From an uncultured Alphaproteobacteria bacterium (lineage in GTDB: Bacteria; Pseudomonadota; Alphaproteobacteria; RF32; CAG-239): a stretch of DNA of 64,000 nt. Shown here piece by piece: positions 63,667-64,000 of the stretch; the first letter of the stretch is position 1; every line of letters begins with the position of its first letter. The stretch spans positions 1-64,000 of the forward strand of contig CALXZK010000006.1 of the NCBI GenBank assembly GCA_944393225.1. The letters run 5' to 3'. A model generated the notes under the pieces. It ran no database searches, was not told the DNA's origin, and worked only from the letters and a program-made list of their open reading frames with translations. Position numbers and translations under genes: made by a program.

Positions 63667-64000
63667 TTTTCAATCTTCCTAATATTTTAAAATATTTACC
63701 TTTTCTTCCACAAGGGCAATCATCCTCACCTAAAACGACACCTTCATCTTCTGTTAAAAGAGAATGTCCAGGGTATGATTCGGGCAACAAAGAAACCACT
63801 TGTACAATTCCTTTTTCTCCAAACGAAGCCACCGAAAAATCTTTAGGATTTCTAATGATTATATCTGAGAAATTTGATGCGTGTAGATGCCCATGTTCAC
63901 ATTGCATATAAATACACCCCGTTTGCTCGACCATTCCATAATAATCATGAATATCGGACAAACCACAAACGTCAGTTAACCTTTTTTGAAATTCTGCCGG
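63620..64000 (-). CDS. LuxE-like acyl-protein synthetase, C-terminal part (partial)
   Basis: The last 126 codons of a LuxE (PF04443) relative: DIHDYYGMVEQTGCIYMQC, EHGHLHASNFSDIIIRNP, then GRKGKYFKILGRLKNAEIRG, the adenylate-forming C-terminal signature. The reading frame is open to the window edge (PAEFQKRLTDVCG upstream), so no start is visible. It couples with the LuxC-like gene to activate and reduce an acyl group. Confidence 0.87.
   Translation of the reverse strand, partial: PAEFQKRLTDVCGLSDIHDYYGMVEQTGCIYMQCEHGHLHASNFSDIIIRNPKDFSVASFGEKGIVQVVSLLPESYPGHSLLTEDEGVVLGEDDCPCGRKGKYFKILGRLKNAEIRGCSDTYAAKF

Overview
The window looks like a chromosome segment of a low-GC, host-associated or otherwise reduced alphaproteobacterium. 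The grounds are the block DUF3576 lipoprotein - leuS - lptE - holA, an H+-translocating pyrophosphatase, tRNA-Tyr/tRNA-Gly directly before tuf, the rpmH-rnpA-yidD-yidC-engB order, and a DUF2924 plus large serine recombinase pair, all of which I associate with Alphaproteobacteria. Base composition is AT-rich throughout. I cannot name a species.

Layout. 1-34,964 is mostly housekeeping: the 5' end of tuf with two tRNAs, murQ, an rRNA methyltransferase, a Gld-type ABC system whose permease is a three-part fusion, a cation efflux pump, hppA, several small lipoproteins and membrane proteins, a tRNA-Arg with odd repeated copies of its 3' end, rpmB, dnaB, a pair of YcgN-like Cys-cluster proteins, rpmH-rnpA-yidD-yidC-engB with an unusual 110-bp tandem repeat just before yidC, holA/lptE/leuS, rsmB with three poorly recognised genes after it, ogt and a DUF486 membrane protein.

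35,036-56,926 is an accessory island. Its left edge carries a short copy of the tRNA-Ser 3' end and CAGGGAA direct repeats, and its right edge is an intact tRNA-Ser. Three modules lie inside. (a) 35.3-38.1 kb: a PD-(D/E)XK (sce7726-like) nuclease facing a beta-family protein, an ImmA/IrrE metallopeptidase and a two-TM protein. (b) 38.2-49.3 kb: an extended type III restriction-modification locus (Res, GIY-YIG protein with a broken start, Mod, AlbA/Schlafen-type protein, DUF4391 protein, PLD-SNF2 helicase, small HTH protein). (c) 49.5-56.1 kb: a recombinase-type element with a ParB-DNA methyltransferase split by a frameshift, two DUF5681 proteins, a terminase large subunit without other phage genes, a DUF2924 protein and a large serine recombinase.

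57,000-64,000 returns to chromosomal genes: tRNA-Ser, an ASCH-domain protein, a small beta-barrel protein, GtrA, then a leftward surface-glycan cluster (two glycosyltransferases, a DegT-type sugar aminotransferase, a LuxC-like acyl-CoA reductase and the C-terminal part of a LuxE-like acyl-protein synthetase that runs off the window).

The best candidates for something undescribed are the yidC leader repeats (stem-preserving change, overlapping mini-ORFs), the 35.3-38.1 kb cassette, the helicase/DUF4391/AlbA expansion of the type III R-M locus, and the capsid-less terminase element. No CRISPR array or rRNA gene was seen.
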